DNA from: CAVONV01 sp963697355
Lineage (GTDB): Bacteria; Acidobacteriota; Vicinamibacteria; Marinacidobacterales; DATDRI01
Direction: 5' to 3'
Assembly (NCBI GenBank): GCA_963697355.1
Contig: CAVONV010000032.1
Location: 124,001 to 188,000, forward strand
DNA: 64,000 nt
Of the stretch, positions 44,986 through 54,436 are shown one piece after another. The notes below the pieces were generated by a model. The model saw nothing but the letters and a program-made list of their open reading frames with translations. It was not told the DNA's origin and made no database searches. A program made the position numbers and the translations under genes. Each line of letters begins with the position of its first letter. The stretch's first letter is position 1.

Positions 44986-46484
44986 ATGAGCGAGACATTT
45001 GAAAACACCTTTGCCAGTCTAGACTTGGGCTCGAACAGCTTTCACATGAAGATTGCCCGCATGATCGAGCAAAGGCTCGACATCGTGGATCGCCTTCGTG
45101 AGCAGGTGCAACTAGCCGCCGGTCTGGACGAGAACAAGAACCTGAGCGAAGAAGCACAAACGAGGGCACTGGCGACGTCTGGAGCGATTCGGGGAGCGAG
45201 TTCGAGACATTCCAAAGAGCCAAGTTCGGGCCGTGGGCACCAATACGCTCCGTCGTGCTCGTAACGCCCGTCAGTTCCTCGACCGTGCCATCGAGGCCCT
45301 CGGGCACAATATCGAGATCGTCTCGGGTCAAGAAGAAGCCCGCCTCATCTATATAGGTGTGACGCAAACGCTCGCCGACGTATCCGAGCGACGGTTGGTC
45401 GTCGACATCGGCGGCGGTAGCACGGAGTGCATCATCGGCGAAGGATTCGATCCCATGCAGACCGCGAGCCTCTACATGGGCTGTGTATCCTACAGCCGTG
45501 AGTTCTTCCCCAACGGCGTCATCGACGCCGACACCATGCGCAGGGCGGAGACGGCGGCAAGAGTCGAGCTCGAGACGATTCAACGCCAATTCCGGTCTCT
45601 CGGCTGGAAGTCGGCCGTCGGCTCTTCCGGCACCATTCTAGCTATCGAAAACATCCTCCGCGAGAACGGCTGGAGCAAAGAAGGTGTCAATCCAAAGGGA
45701 TTGAAGAAGCTCAACAAGGCGGTGATCCAGGCCGGCCATGTCGACAACCTCGTCCTACCAGGACTCGAAAAGGAACGTGCTCCCGTGCTTCCCGGTGGAC
45801 TCGCGATTCTCCGTGCGGTCTTCGACAGTCTCGAGATCGAACAGATGCAACCTTCCAGCGGGGCGTTAAGAGAAGGTGTCTTGTACGATCTCGTCGGGAG
45901 AGTCTCGCCAGGAGGATATTCGTGATCGAACCGTTGCGGAGTTCTTGTCTCACTACCATATCGACAAGGCCCAAGCGAAACGGGTCGAGCAGACGGCGCG
46001 CGAATGCCTCGAACAAGTTGCGGAAGACTGGGAGCTGACAGACCCCGAAGCACAAAAGCTTCTGGCCTGGGCGGCGCGACTGCACGAGATTGGCTTGACC
46101 ATCTCCTACAGCGGGTACCACAAACACAGCGAGTATCTCATCGCCAACTCCGAGATGCCCGGTTTTTCGAGAAACGATCAAGAGCTCATCGCCGCGTTGG
46201 TACGAAACCACCGCCGGAAGCTCGATCGTTCCCTATTCGAGAACTTTCGAAAGGTCGACCTCTCCCAGGCGCTTCGTCTCTGTGTGATCCTCAGGCTTGC
46301 CGTACTTCTCAATCGCAACCGAGGGCCCCAAACCTTACCGCCGTTCAAACTCCATGCGGACGGGGATCGCCTGGAGATTTATTTCCCCCAGAAATGGCTC
46401 GATGAGCATGCCCTAACCCGCGCCGATCTCGAAGCCGAGTCTGCCCTTCTGAAAAAACCCGGCATCGATCTTTGGGTCAGGTAA
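44986..46484 (+). pseudogene. Ppx/GppA phosphatase, two frameshifts
   Basis: Three successive frames together give one exopolyphosphatase/guanosine-pentaphosphatase. Frame one (44986-~45178) has TFASLDLGSNSFHMKIARM, the Asp-rich nucleotide-binding start. Frame two (~45178-45900) has VGTNTLRRARNARQFLDRA, VSGQEEARLIYIGV, LVVDIGGGSTECIIG and VGSSGTI. Frame three (to 46484) has the C-terminal HD-like region (WAARLHEIGLTISYSGYHKH). Inserting one G near 45178 restores CLERFGERVR; a second one-base change is needed near 45900. It hydrolyses polyphosphate or pppGpp when intact. Either a dead gene or two assembly indels. Confidence 0.8.
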
Positions 46485-46711
46485 TCTCCCGCCGCAAAAA
46501 CAGTGACCAGTGAACAGTGGACAGTTACCAGCATCCTCACGGCCGCGACGTCCACCGCATCGGAGACTAACTTCGTGCGGATGCCCTGCCCGTGCCCCTG
46601 CCCGATCCCTTACCCCTTGCCCCTCCCAGAGGCAAATTAGTTGGAAGTCGTTGACCTGCAACACCAACTGATAACTGGTTACTGATAACTGATTACTCGC
46701 AGAGATTCCAC
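46485..46711. other. Intergenic, low-complexity and repeat DNA
   Basis: Contains short direct repeats (CAGTGACCAGTGAACAGTGG and, near 46665, AACTGATAACTGGTTACTGA) and the second copy of the dispersed hairpin repeat. No coding sequence is supported. It separates the converging Ppx and M55 peptidase genes. Confidence 0.6.
46530..46605 (-). repeat. Dispersed hairpin repeat, copy 2
   Basis: Inverted relative to the copy at 20356-20432. It shares GGGCATCCGCACGAAGTTAG, GCGGTGGACGT and GGATGCTG with that copy, read on the minus strand, and the same run of GGGCAGGGGCACGGGCAG precedes it. Several substitutions show it is not a recent duplicate. Confidence 0.8.
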
Positions 46712-47588
46712 CTATCGCTGCATTCCCCAGAAGGCATTGATCACTTCCATGAGATCGTTACTCTTGAAGGTTAGCTCCCAATCACCGGTTCTTTCCGCAC
46801 CGGGGTAAAGCGCCCCTGTATACACGGACTCTTCCCGCTTTAGCTTGAGGACCAATGTATAAGGCGGGCTCAGCTTGTAGGGACTGAACTGTCGCCACGC
46901 TCTTGAGCGCTTTCTCTACACCGGAACGGATCATGTCCTGTGACACTTCGGGATGGAGGTTGATGGCCGCTCCGCCGATGCCTTCCTTGACCGCCACCGT
47001 TTCTACCGCGCCAAACAAAGCTCTAGCTTGTTGACATATGGCTTGGTCCCCTGCAACGAAGACAACGGGTACGTCGAAAGCACCGCCTATCAACGCGTTG
47101 ATGCCGGCTTCCGGCAGCGAAACGCCGTTGATGGAAACGTCGGTGATGTTGCCTGTCATGGTGTGCTCGATGAGAGCGTCAGGGGTTCCGGCTTTAGCGT
47201 GGTAGCCGATGAAGACCACGCCATCATAGGTCTCGTCTATACCTTCCATCATCGATTTCGGGCCGGGGGCCCAGTTGCGGAGCAGCCTGGCTTTCTTGTG
47301 CAGGAGATCCGGCAAAATATTTCTTGCAGACCCGTGGGAGTCACGCACCAAGATCTCGGTGGCACCCGCCGCGAGCGCTCCCTCGATCGCAGCATTGGCT
47401 TCTTGAGTCATGATCCGACGAAAGTAGTCGTAGTCTTTTCCCGTCCGGCTGCATTCCTCGCTCGTGGTAACGCCGGTGAGTCCTTCCATGTCGACCGAAA
47501 TGAAGACTTTCAATTCGGATTGGCCTTGGCCGAGAACAGGAGCAGCGATCAAAAGTCCAAGCAACATCGTCACAGAAACGGTTCGCAT
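46712..47588 (-). pseudogene. M55 (DppA-like) D-aminopeptidase, frameshifted near 3' end
   Basis: A secreted protein with signal peptide MRTVSVTMLLGLLIAAPVLG and M55 motifs: FISVDMEGLTGVTT (Asp/Glu metal ligands), LVRDSHGSA, FIGYHAKAGTP and IEHTMTGNITDV. The reading frame stops at 46782 in a foreign tail. From about 46893 the family-like end continues in another frame (RQFSPYKLSPPYTLVLKLKR, then GDWELTFKSNDLMEV) and stops at 46712-46714. DppA-type enzymes release D-amino acids from peptides. A single-base error or a real late frameshift would both explain this. Confidence 0.75.
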
Positions 47589-47603
47589 GAGACCTCCTTC
47601 AGT

Positions 47604-47897
47604 TCACGAAGACGATCCCGTGTACCGGTGTTGTTCCCGACGAAGGATCGCTTCGAGCGCCGTCTTGATAAGGGCACAGGAAAGGTAAATCGGTTTTTCC
47701 AAGACATCGATCTGGATGGACTGTCCCGAAACAGCGTAGGAACCTTCGATGACACCTACAGGAGTGGGCACCGAGTAAAACCCGGCTTGGGCATCGCCCT
47801 CGAGCTCCCCTCCCGCACCACGAATGGCTTTTTGAACCTTCTGAACCAATTCCTCGGCGCCGATGGGGAACTGGAACGTGAAGTTACATTTCGCCAA
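47604..47897 (-). CDS. Small protein resembling polyhydroxyalkanoate-system proteins
   Basis: 97 residues: MAKCNFTFQFPIGAEELVQK, then GFYSVPTPVGVIEGSYAVSG and SCALIKTALEAILRREQ. The helix-strand-strand-helix arrangement and size resemble the PHA granule-associated (PHA_gran_rgn) family, which has a START-like fold. No phaC or phasin gene is in the window, so the name is tentative. It lies 15 bp downstream of the M55 start on the same strand and may be the first gene of that transcript. Confidence 0.5.
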   Translation of the reverse strand: MAKCNFTFQFPIGAEELVQKVQKAIRGAGGELEGDAQAGFYSVPTPVGVIEGSYAVSGQSIQIDVLEKPIYLSCALIKTALEAILRREQHRYTGSSS

Positions 47898-47964
47898 CGT
47901 TCAGGCCTCTCAAGTGGCGATGTGTCAACAGATTGCCTCCCAAATTCCCATTTGGCTGTACACC

Positions 47965-47979
47965 TTTACACAACTTTAC
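47965..47979 (-). promoter_or_regulatory. CpxR-like direct repeat GTAAA-N5-GTAAA
   Basis: On the minus strand the sequence is GTAAAGTTGTGTAAA, matching the CpxR box (GTAAA-N5-GTAAA). A weaker third element (TGTACAGC) follows, giving a 10-bp spacing that OmpR-family regulators prefer. It lies 80 bp before the Spy-like gene, so self-regulation of a Cpx-type operon is likely. Confidence 0.5.
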
Positions 47980-48058
47980 AGACGGCACAAACTCCAGAAA
48001 CCCCACGCTCCTATCTTGGAATCGAAAGTATTTCGAAGTTCGAGAAAGGAGTCAGAAG

Positions 48059-48448
48059 ATGAGTGACAAACAGGTCAAACACGAGGAAAAGAAAGCGCGG
48101 CGGAAATCCCGCCATGGATTCTGGGCCGGCATCGTTTTGGGCGGGCTACTGGGAGCCGTCGTCGCGGGTGGTTTTCTGCTGTCCGGTTCTCAAGCAGTCG
48201 CCGCCGGCAAGCTGATGGGTGGAATGGGTCACTTCCGTCACCACGGCGCTCCCGTCAGTCCTAAGTTGGCACGTGAGCGCGCTGCCTTCGCGATCGACTT
48301 TGTGCTCAGCCGTGTCGACGCCAGTGAAGATCAACGCGAACAAATCAAAGACATCCTGGGAAACTCCATCGATGATCTCTTCCCACTTGTCGATCAACAC
48401 AATATCAACCGTGAGTCATCAACATTCGTGGCCCTGACGGCGCGCTGA
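48059..48448 (+). pseudogene. Spy/CpxP-like (LTxxQ) protein, truncated
   Basis: Start at 48059 with AAAGGAG upstream. Membrane helix ~26-47 (IVLGGLLGAVVAGGFLLSGS), then the His-rich MGGMGHFRHH and a Spy-like helix (LARERAAFAIDFVLSRVDAS, EQREQIKDIL-like segment). After DDLFPLVDQHN the family sequence ends and the last ~19 residues are foreign, being out-of-frame kinase DNA. The C-terminal half of the chaperone is missing. Spy-type proteins are periplasmic, ATP-independent chaperones under Cpx or Bae control. Confidence 0.7.
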
Positions 48449-49479
48449 TTGCCAAGGTCGGAGAAGAACTACCCGCTCCTCGTCCCGGTCGTTCGCGAAG
48501 CGGCTGGTCCCATGCTCACCGGGGCGGCCCAACGGTCTTGTTTCGCCTTCCGGACGGTCGATGGATGGTTGTACGCCATTCGCGTCAGCCGTGGTGGCAC
48601 GCTTTTGGCAGCCTGTTCGTCCTTTCCGGTCTCGCGGTAGCGGTCGCTGCAGGTGCTTACCCCTTGGCCAGACGACTGACACGTCGACTCGAGCGCCTTC
48701 AAAAACGTGTAGATGAGCTCGGGGCAGGTGAGCTTTCGGCGCGCGTAGAAGTCGAAGGCAGCGATGAAGTGGCGGGCTTGGCGCGCAGTTTCAACAAAGC
48801 AGCCGACCAAATCGAGCAACTCGTCAAATCCCAGCAATCGATCCTTGCCAGCGCCTCCCATGAGCTTCGAACGCCGCTCGCCCGATTGAGTGTGGCGATA
48901 GAGCTACTTGCCGGGGAGGAACGGCCGGAGCTTCGCGCGCGAGTGGCCAAAGACATTGCGGAGCTCGACGAACTGATTGGAGAGCTACTTCTCGCCAGCC
49001 GCCTTGATGCGATCGAACGGCTCGAAAGCAGAGAAGAGATCGATCTATTGGCCCTCCTCGCCGAAGAAGCCGCCTACACAAACGCTTCCGTCTCGGGTGA
49101 ACCCGTCCTTATAGAAGGCGACCCGCGTTTGCTACGCCGCCTATTTCGGAACCTGTTAGAAAATGCTCAACGCTACGCAGGCGGTTCGGAGATCGAAGCC
49201 TCTATTTCTCCACTGGGCTCTTCCGGTGCGATCCTTCGGGTCTCGGACCGCGGGCAAGGAGTTCCCAAAGAAGAACGTGAGCGTATCTTCGAGCCCTTCT
49301 ACCGCCCTGCCGGAATCGTCAAAACGAGTGACAGGGGCGTCGGCCTCGGCCTCACTCTCGTTCGCCAAATCGCCAAGCATCACCAAGGAAACGCCCGATG
49401 CCTTCCGCGAGAAGGCGGCGGCACCTGTTTTGAAGTCCAGATAGGGTCAGGCCTAGTGACGTATCAGAGAAAGGCCTGA
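48415..49479 (+). pseudogene. Sensor histidine kinase, N-terminus deleted
   Basis: Open frame from just after a TGA at 48412-48414. It enters in the periplasmic sensor part (IRGPDGALIAKVGEELPAPR), then has a membrane helix (AFGSLFVLSGLAVAVAAGAY), HAMP, HisKA (ILASASHELRTPLARL) and HATPase (NLLENAQRYA, DRGQGVP, GVGLGLTLV). All catalytic motifs are present, but the first membrane helix and any start codon in proper context are absent, as is the response-regulator gene normally placed before it. CpxA/RstB-like. The last codons are made by an invading 38-bp repeat. Confidence 0.75.
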
Positions 49480-49563
49480 CCCTCCAGGGCCTAGTGACGT
49501 ATCAGAGAAAGGCCTGACCCTCCAGGGCCTAGTGACGTATCAGAGAAAGGCCTGACCCTCCAT
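49450..49563. repeat. Three tandem copies of a 38-bp palindromic repeat
   Basis: Copies begin at 49450, 49488 and 49526. Each contains GGCCTAGTGACGTATCAGAG and AAAGGCCTGACCCTCC, where GGGTCAGGCCT and AGGCCTGACCC form hairpin arms. A degenerate related element (AGGGTCAAGCCT, GCATGACCC) follows to about 49622. The first copy provides the final codons of the kinase frame. Confidence 0.9.
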
Positions 49564-49619
49564 ATGAAGGGTCAAGCCTCTAGCAGCAACAATGATTGAG
49601 GCATGACCCTATCTGCCTG

Positions 49620-49745
49620 ACCCAACAGGTAAAGAATTCAAGAAATCGAGAAGCCTGAAGTCCTCCATCCGGAGTCCGGAAGCGATGGACACCAAGATTC
49701 CTGAATTCTGGATTTCCTGAATTCTTGAGTTCTTTTCTCCCCCCA
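49620..49745. repeat. Low-complexity GAATTC stretch with inverted repeat
   Basis: AAGAATTCAAGAAATC near 49632 pairs at 15 of 16 positions with GATTTCCTGAATTCTT near 49710, giving a long-stem hairpin. It lies between the broken kinase and the M1 peptidase gene. No coding sequence is supported. Confidence 0.6.
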
Positions 49746-49787
49746 ACATACAATGTGCTTCCGTAACTTCTTCAGGGAGGCACTAAT

Positions 49788-51953
49788 ATGTCACGGATTT
49801 GTCTTGCTATTCTTCTCCTCCTTACCTTGCTGGCGGCTCCCAACGCGGCCGCTCAGCCCGTTGATGTCTACTCCTGGCCACACCGCGCCGAGCGCAGCCA
49901 CGACTACGATGTGCTCCACTACCGGATCGAGCTTCGCTTCGAAGAAGAGACAAAGTCCTTCTGGGGAAGGACGACTATCACGTTCACTCCCCTCGCGGAC
50001 AACTTCACGACTTGCGTCCTCGATGCCGAGACCTTTGTCGTCGACAGAGTCGAGGCTTCGAGACCTCTCGAGTTCGAACAAGCCGAAGGAAAACTCACTG
50101 TCCATTTGGACGAGCCGGCCGGTTATGGTGAGAAGGTCTCCTTCACTGTCTCCTACTCGGCCACTAACGTCGATGTCGACTCAGAGACGTACGGTCTATC
50201 CGCAGACTACGATATCGGCCTCGACTTCAAAGACGCGACCGACGACAATCCGCAACTCATCAATACCTTGTCCTGGCCACAGGGCGCACGGCATTGGTTC
50301 CCCTCCTTCGACCATCCAAACGACCGTGCCACCCAAGAAGTGATCGCGACCGTTCGCGATGATTACAAAGTGCTCTCAAATGGCCGACTCGTCAGTGTGA
50401 CGGAAGGGCCTCAATCCGGCAACCGTACCTGGCACTGGTCGCAAGAAAAGCCTCATCCGACCTACCTCTTCGTTGTGGTGGCGGGTCCCTATGTCGTGAT
50501 CGAAGACTCCCTCGGCAGTCTGCCCATCAACTATTGGGTCTACGAAGAAGCTGCAGAGGATGCCATGCGTTCCTTTCACAAGACGCCAGAGATCATCGCG
50601 TTCTTCAACGAGGAGTTCGGCTTCGAGTACCCCTGGGCCAAATACGATCAAATCACTATCCCGGGTATCGGTGGCGGCGCCGAGAGCACGAGTGCCACGG
50701 TTTTGGGACAGTCGACGATCCACGACGAGAGAGCGGAACAGGATTTTCCGTCGCACTCCCTTGTCGCCCACGAGGCGGCCCACATGTGGTGGGGCAACCT
50801 GGTCTCCTACCGAGCATGGAGCGAGACCTGGGTCAGCGAGAGCTTCGCCACCTATAGCGAATACCTCTTTAGCAAACACGACCTCGGCGAGGACGAAGGG
50901 GCCGTCAACTTATTGAACAAGAAGCTGGCTTACCTCCGTGAGGCTCACAACCGGTACATGCGGCCCATCGTTCACAATCAATGGAGGTATCCCAACGACA
51001 ATTTCGACTCCCACACTTATCCAAAGGGAGCCGTCATCTTGAACATGCTTCGCTGGATCATGGGAGATGAGGCCTTTCAACGCACCCTGTCTCACTACCT
51101 GCACAAACATGCCTTCCAGCCGGTCGGAACCCACGATTTCATGAAGGCGATCAAGGAAGCCACCGGACAAAACATGGACTGGTTCATCGAGCAGTGGATC
51201 CTCCGACCCGGCCACCCGGTATTCGACGTTTCCTACGACTGGAACGAGGCCACCAAGAAATTGACTGTTTCGGTTCTTCAAACTCAGGACACTTCGGGCG
51301 ACATTCCCGTTTATCGGACCCCTGTCACGATTGGTGTCCATACAGCCACGGGAAGGACCTCCAAGACGTTCTGGGTCGACGAGCAAGAGGAGACCCTGGA
51401 AATGGAAGTCGACTCGCAACCCTTAATGGTCCGTTTCGACAAAGGTAACTATCTGCTGAAGGAGTGGACTTTCAAGAAATCGACGGACGAGCTCCTCTTT
51501 CAACTCGCCAACGATGATGTCATTGGCAGGATGTGGGCGGCGACCGAGCTCAGCCAACGCGGAGAAGACCCGACGGTATTGGAGGCTCTCATCTCGTCAG
51601 CGCGTGACGATCCATTCTGGGCCGTCCGCCAATCCGCCGTCACATCGGTCGGGGAGACCAATGGCCAAGCAAACATCGCATTCCTGAAGGAAAGAGCCAC
51701 GGACGAAAACTCCAAGGTGCGTCTCGCGGCGCTCCAGGCCTTGGGCGATACCGGCGATATCTCTCTAGCCGGATTCTATGAGGAACGATTCAACACGGAC
51801 GACAGTTACCGAGCCCAAGCTGAGGCTTTACGTTCCATCGGAAAGACGGGCGATCGAGACAAGAGAGCATTTCTGGAGGAAGCACGCGGAATGAAATCTC
51901 CAAGGAACATCATTAGAAGCGCCGCCGAATGGGCACTGGAACAAATTCACTAA
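49788..51953 (+). CDS. Secreted M1 aminopeptidase with C-terminal HEAT repeats
   Basis: 721 residues with a signal peptide ending near NAAAQ. M1 features: the IPGIGGGAESTSA segment in the place of GAMEN, the zinc motif H328-E-A-A-H332 in VAHEAAHMWWGN, then WVSESFATY with the third ligand Glu, and a Tyr-containing THTYPKGAVIL-like segment. From about residue 560 there are HEAT-like repeats (VLEALISSARDDPFWAVRQS, KVRLAALQALGDTGD). It cleaves N-terminal amino acids from peptides outside the cytoplasm. It is followed after 24 bp by the penicillin acylase gene. Confidence 0.92.
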   Translation: MSRICLAILLLLTLLAAPNAAAQPVDVYSWPHRAERSHDYDVLHYRIELRFEEETKSFWGRTTITFTPLADNFTTCVLDAETFVVDRVEASRPLEFEQAEGKLTVHLDEPAGYGEKVSFTVSYSATNVDVDSETYGLSADYDIGLDFKDATDDNPQLINTLSWPQGARHWFPSFDHPNDRATQEVIATVRDDYKVLSNGRLVSVTEGPQSGNRTWHWSQEKPHPTYLFVVVAGPYVVIEDSLGSLPINYWVYEEAAEDAMRSFHKTPEIIAFFNEEFGFEYPWAKYDQITIPGIGGGAESTSATVLGQSTIHDERAEQDFPSHSLVAHEAAHMWWGNLVSYRAWSETWVSESFATYSEYLFSKHDLGEDEGAVNLLNKKLAYLREAHNRYMRPIVHNQWRYPNDNFDSHTYPKGAVILNMLRWIMGDEAFQRTLSHYLHKHAFQPVGTHDFMKAIKEATGQNMDWFIEQWILRPGHPVFDVSYDWNEATKKLTVSVLQTQDTSGDIPVYRTPVTIGVHTATGRTSKTFWVDEQEETLEMEVDSQPLMVRFDKGNYLLKEWTFKKSTDELLFQLANDDVIGRMWAATELSQRGEDPTVLEALISSARDDPFWAVRQSAVTSVGETNGQANIAFLKERATDENSKVRLAALQALGDTGDISLAGFYEERFNTDDSYRAQAEALRSIGKTGDRDKRAFLEEARGMKSPRNIIRSAAEWALEQIH

Positions 51954-51977
51954 GGCAAGCTCAAAGTCGAGGTCAAG

Positions 51978-54392
51978 ATGAAGCGCTTCATCAGATACGT
52001 CGTCATTCTGTTGGTTGTCCTCCTCCTCGTCACGATAGGAGCTATCGCGTGGGTCTACCGCCAAGTCAAGCAAAGTCTCCCCATCCTGGAAGGAGAGGCA
52101 AATGTGCCGGGCCTTGCCGCACCCGTCAACATCGAGCGGGATGCCCTCGGCGTCCCGACAGTGCACGGCGAGAATCGTCTCGACGTTGCACGAGCGCTGG
52201 GGTTCATTCATGCGCAAGAGCGTTTCTTCCAAATGGACTTGTTGCGACGCCAAGCGGCGGGAGAGCTGGCAGAGCTCTTTGGACCGGCGGTCGTTGAAGT
52301 GGATCGAGCAAGTCGACTCCATCGTTTTCGTTCCCGTGCTCTGCGAAGGATCGAAACCTTCACGAGTACGAGTCGCGAGCTGGTGGAGGTTTATGCGGAA
52401 GGTGTCAACCGCGGACTCGCGACACTCGGACAAAAACCCTTCGAGTATCTGGTTCTTGGACTGGACCCCGTACCCTGGAAACCAGAAGACTCCGTGCTCG
52501 CGGTTCTCGCCATGTTCTTTACTTTGAACGATGAGGCGGGCGACCTGGAATCCGCCCGAGGCCTCCTATTCGACCGGCTCCCGAAAGGGCTCGCGGAGTT
52601 CCTTGCGCCTCCTGGAACCGAATGGGACTCCCCCGTTGTGGGTGAGATCTATGGGCCACCTCCTATACCCGGACCGGAAGTTCTCGACTATCGTCAACAA
52701 GAATTCGAAAAGGTCGCCGCGGTTTCTCGCGTCAACCCACAAGAATTTTTCTTACCCGGCAGCAACAACTGGGCCGTTTCCGGATCGCATACAGCCCACG
52801 GCCACGCCATCTTGGCCGACGATATGCACCTCAGCATCTCAGTTCCCAACACTTGGTTTCGCGCCCGGCTGCAATGGCCCGCGGCCGACGGCTCACAGCA
52901 TGACATCACAGGAGTCACGCTCCCCGGCGTGCCTGCCATCGTTGTCGGCAGCAACGGTCACATCGCCTGGGGATTCACCAACACCGGTGGCGACTGGGTG
53001 GACTTGGTCCTCGTGGACAGGCATCCCGAAGATCCGGACCTATACCTGACTCCGGAGGGTTACCGGGCGTTCGAGAAGCATGACGAGACGATTGCCGTCC
53101 GGTACGGAGAGTCTCAGACATTTGAAGTCGTCTCCACCATTTGGGGTCCCATCATTGATCACGACCATCTTGGACGGCCGCGCGCCCTTCGTTGGACCGC
53201 CCATCAGGACGACGGTATCAACCTGCGCTTGGTTGACCTAGAGCGAGCAAGGACTCTCGAACAAGCCCTGCTGGTGGCCAATGAGAGTGGAATTCCCCCT
53301 CAGAATTTCGTTTGTGTCGACGTCGAGGGTAACATCGGCTGGACGGTCATGGGTCGTATTCCGCGTCGGATCGGCTTCGACGGCAGTGTTCCCACATCTT
53401 GGGCAGACGGCTCTCGCAGCTGGGACGGTTGGCTGAGGCCCGAGGAGTACCCACGGATCATCAACCCGGAAACGGGCGCTATTTGGACCGCCAACGCACG
53501 AGTCGTCGACGGTGAGATGGCCGCCAAGATTGGATATGGCGGCTACGATGTCGGAGCACGCCAGGGACAGATACGCGACGCCCTATTGGAGCTAGATAGG
53601 GCGGAAGAAAAAGACATGCTCACCATTCAGTTGGACCACCGCGCCCTTTTCTTCGCACGTTGGCGTCGACTCCTTCTCGAACTGCTCGATCAGGACGCCA
53701 TTCGCGGCCATGAAAAACGGGCTCGATTTCGAGATCTTGTCGAGAAAGACTGGACCGGACGTGCATCGATCGACTCCACAGGTTACCGCTTAGTAAGAGA
53801 CTTTCGCAGTTTCACGCTCGATCTCGTCTATGGTTGGCTGACCACACCGTGCCTGGAAGCTGACGAGAATTTCCGTATTCACTTGCTTCGTCAAAGAGAA
53901 GGTCCACTATGGAAACTCGTCACTGAAAGGCCACCTCATTTGCTGGATCCTCAATACGCCTCATGGAACGAAGCCCTGCTCGATGTCGTGGACGAAATAG
54001 TCGACTACCATGAACGGGAGGATGGCTCGAGTTTGGAAGACCGTACTTGGGGCGAGAGAAATACGACTCGGATCCAGCACCCCTTGAGCCGAGCCCTACC
54101 TTTTCTTTCCCGCTGGCTGGATATGCCTTCACAGCCTTTGCCGGGAGACAGCAACATGCCCAGAGCCCAGGGACCCAGCAATGGAGCCTCCGAGCGACTC
54201 GCGGTGTCGCCGGGCCGGGAGGAGCACGGTTACTTTCACATGCCCTGTGGTCAGAGCGGACACCCTCTATCTCCCTATTACCGTGCCGGACACGACGCGT
54301 GGGTCGAAGGACGTCCGACACCTTTCTTGCCTGGACCAACAGAGAAGACGCTGACGCTAGTACCCGTAGGCCAGGCTATGCCTGGCAATTGA
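51978..54392 (+). CDS. Penicillin acylase-family N-terminal nucleophile hydrolase
   Basis: 804 residues, standard for unprocessed members. An N-terminal membrane segment (~6-28) is followed by the alpha chain (IERDALGVPTVHGENRLDVA, IHAQERFFQMDLLRRQAAGE). The beta chain should begin at Ser262 in FLPGSNNWAVSG after autocleavage. TLPGVPAIVVGSNGHIAWGF is also typical. Such enzymes cleave amides such as acyl-homoserine lactones, bile salts or beta-lactams; the true substrate is unknown. Likely co-transcribed with the M1 aminopeptidase. Confidence 0.92.
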   Translation: MKRFIRYVVILLVVLLLVTIGAIAWVYRQVKQSLPILEGEANVPGLAAPVNIERDALGVPTVHGENRLDVARALGFIHAQERFFQMDLLRRQAAGELAELFGPAVVEVDRASRLHRFRSRALRRIETFTSTSRELVEVYAEGVNRGLATLGQKPFEYLVLGLDPVPWKPEDSVLAVLAMFFTLNDEAGDLESARGLLFDRLPKGLAEFLAPPGTEWDSPVVGEIYGPPPIPGPEVLDYRQQEFEKVAAVSRVNPQEFFLPGSNNWAVSGSHTAHGHAILADDMHLSISVPNTWFRARLQWPAADGSQHDITGVTLPGVPAIVVGSNGHIAWGFTNTGGDWVDLVLVDRHPEDPDLYLTPEGYRAFEKHDETIAVRYGESQTFEVVSTIWGPIIDHDHLGRPRALRWTAHQDDGINLRLVDLERARTLEQALLVANESGIPPQNFVCVDVEGNIGWTVMGRIPRRIGFDGSVPTSWADGSRSWDGWLRPEEYPRIINPETGAIWTANARVVDGEMAAKIGYGGYDVGARQGQIRDALLELDRAEEKDMLTIQLDHRALFFARWRRLLLELLDQDAIRGHEKRARFRDLVEKDWTGRASIDSTGYRLVRDFRSFTLDLVYGWLTTPCLEADENFRIHLLRQREGPLWKLVTERPPHLLDPQYASWNEALLDVVDEIVDYHEREDGSSLEDRTWGERNTTRIQHPLSRALPFLSRWLDMPSQPLPGDSNMPRAQGPSNGASERLAVSPGREEHGYFHMPCGQSGHPLSPYYRAGHDAWVEGRPTPFLPGPTEKTLTLVPVGQAMPGN

Positions 54393-54436
54393 AGCAACAT
54401 CTCTGAGGCTGACACCGTAGGGAGCTCAGCCTCCCC

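Noticed and set aside
45178..45925. Programmed ribosomal frameshifting in Ppx/GppA
   Set aside because: No slippery heptamer with downstream structure is evident, two shifts would be needed, and the family does not use it. Decay or sequence error is simpler.
42589..46484. Novel polyphosphate operon
   Set aside because: CHAD-CYTH, ApaH and Ppx lie on alternating strands and two of them are frameshifted, so they do not form one transcription unit.
49450..49563. Possible CRISPR array
   Set aside because: The 38-bp units follow each other directly with no variable spacers, and no cas genes are in the window.
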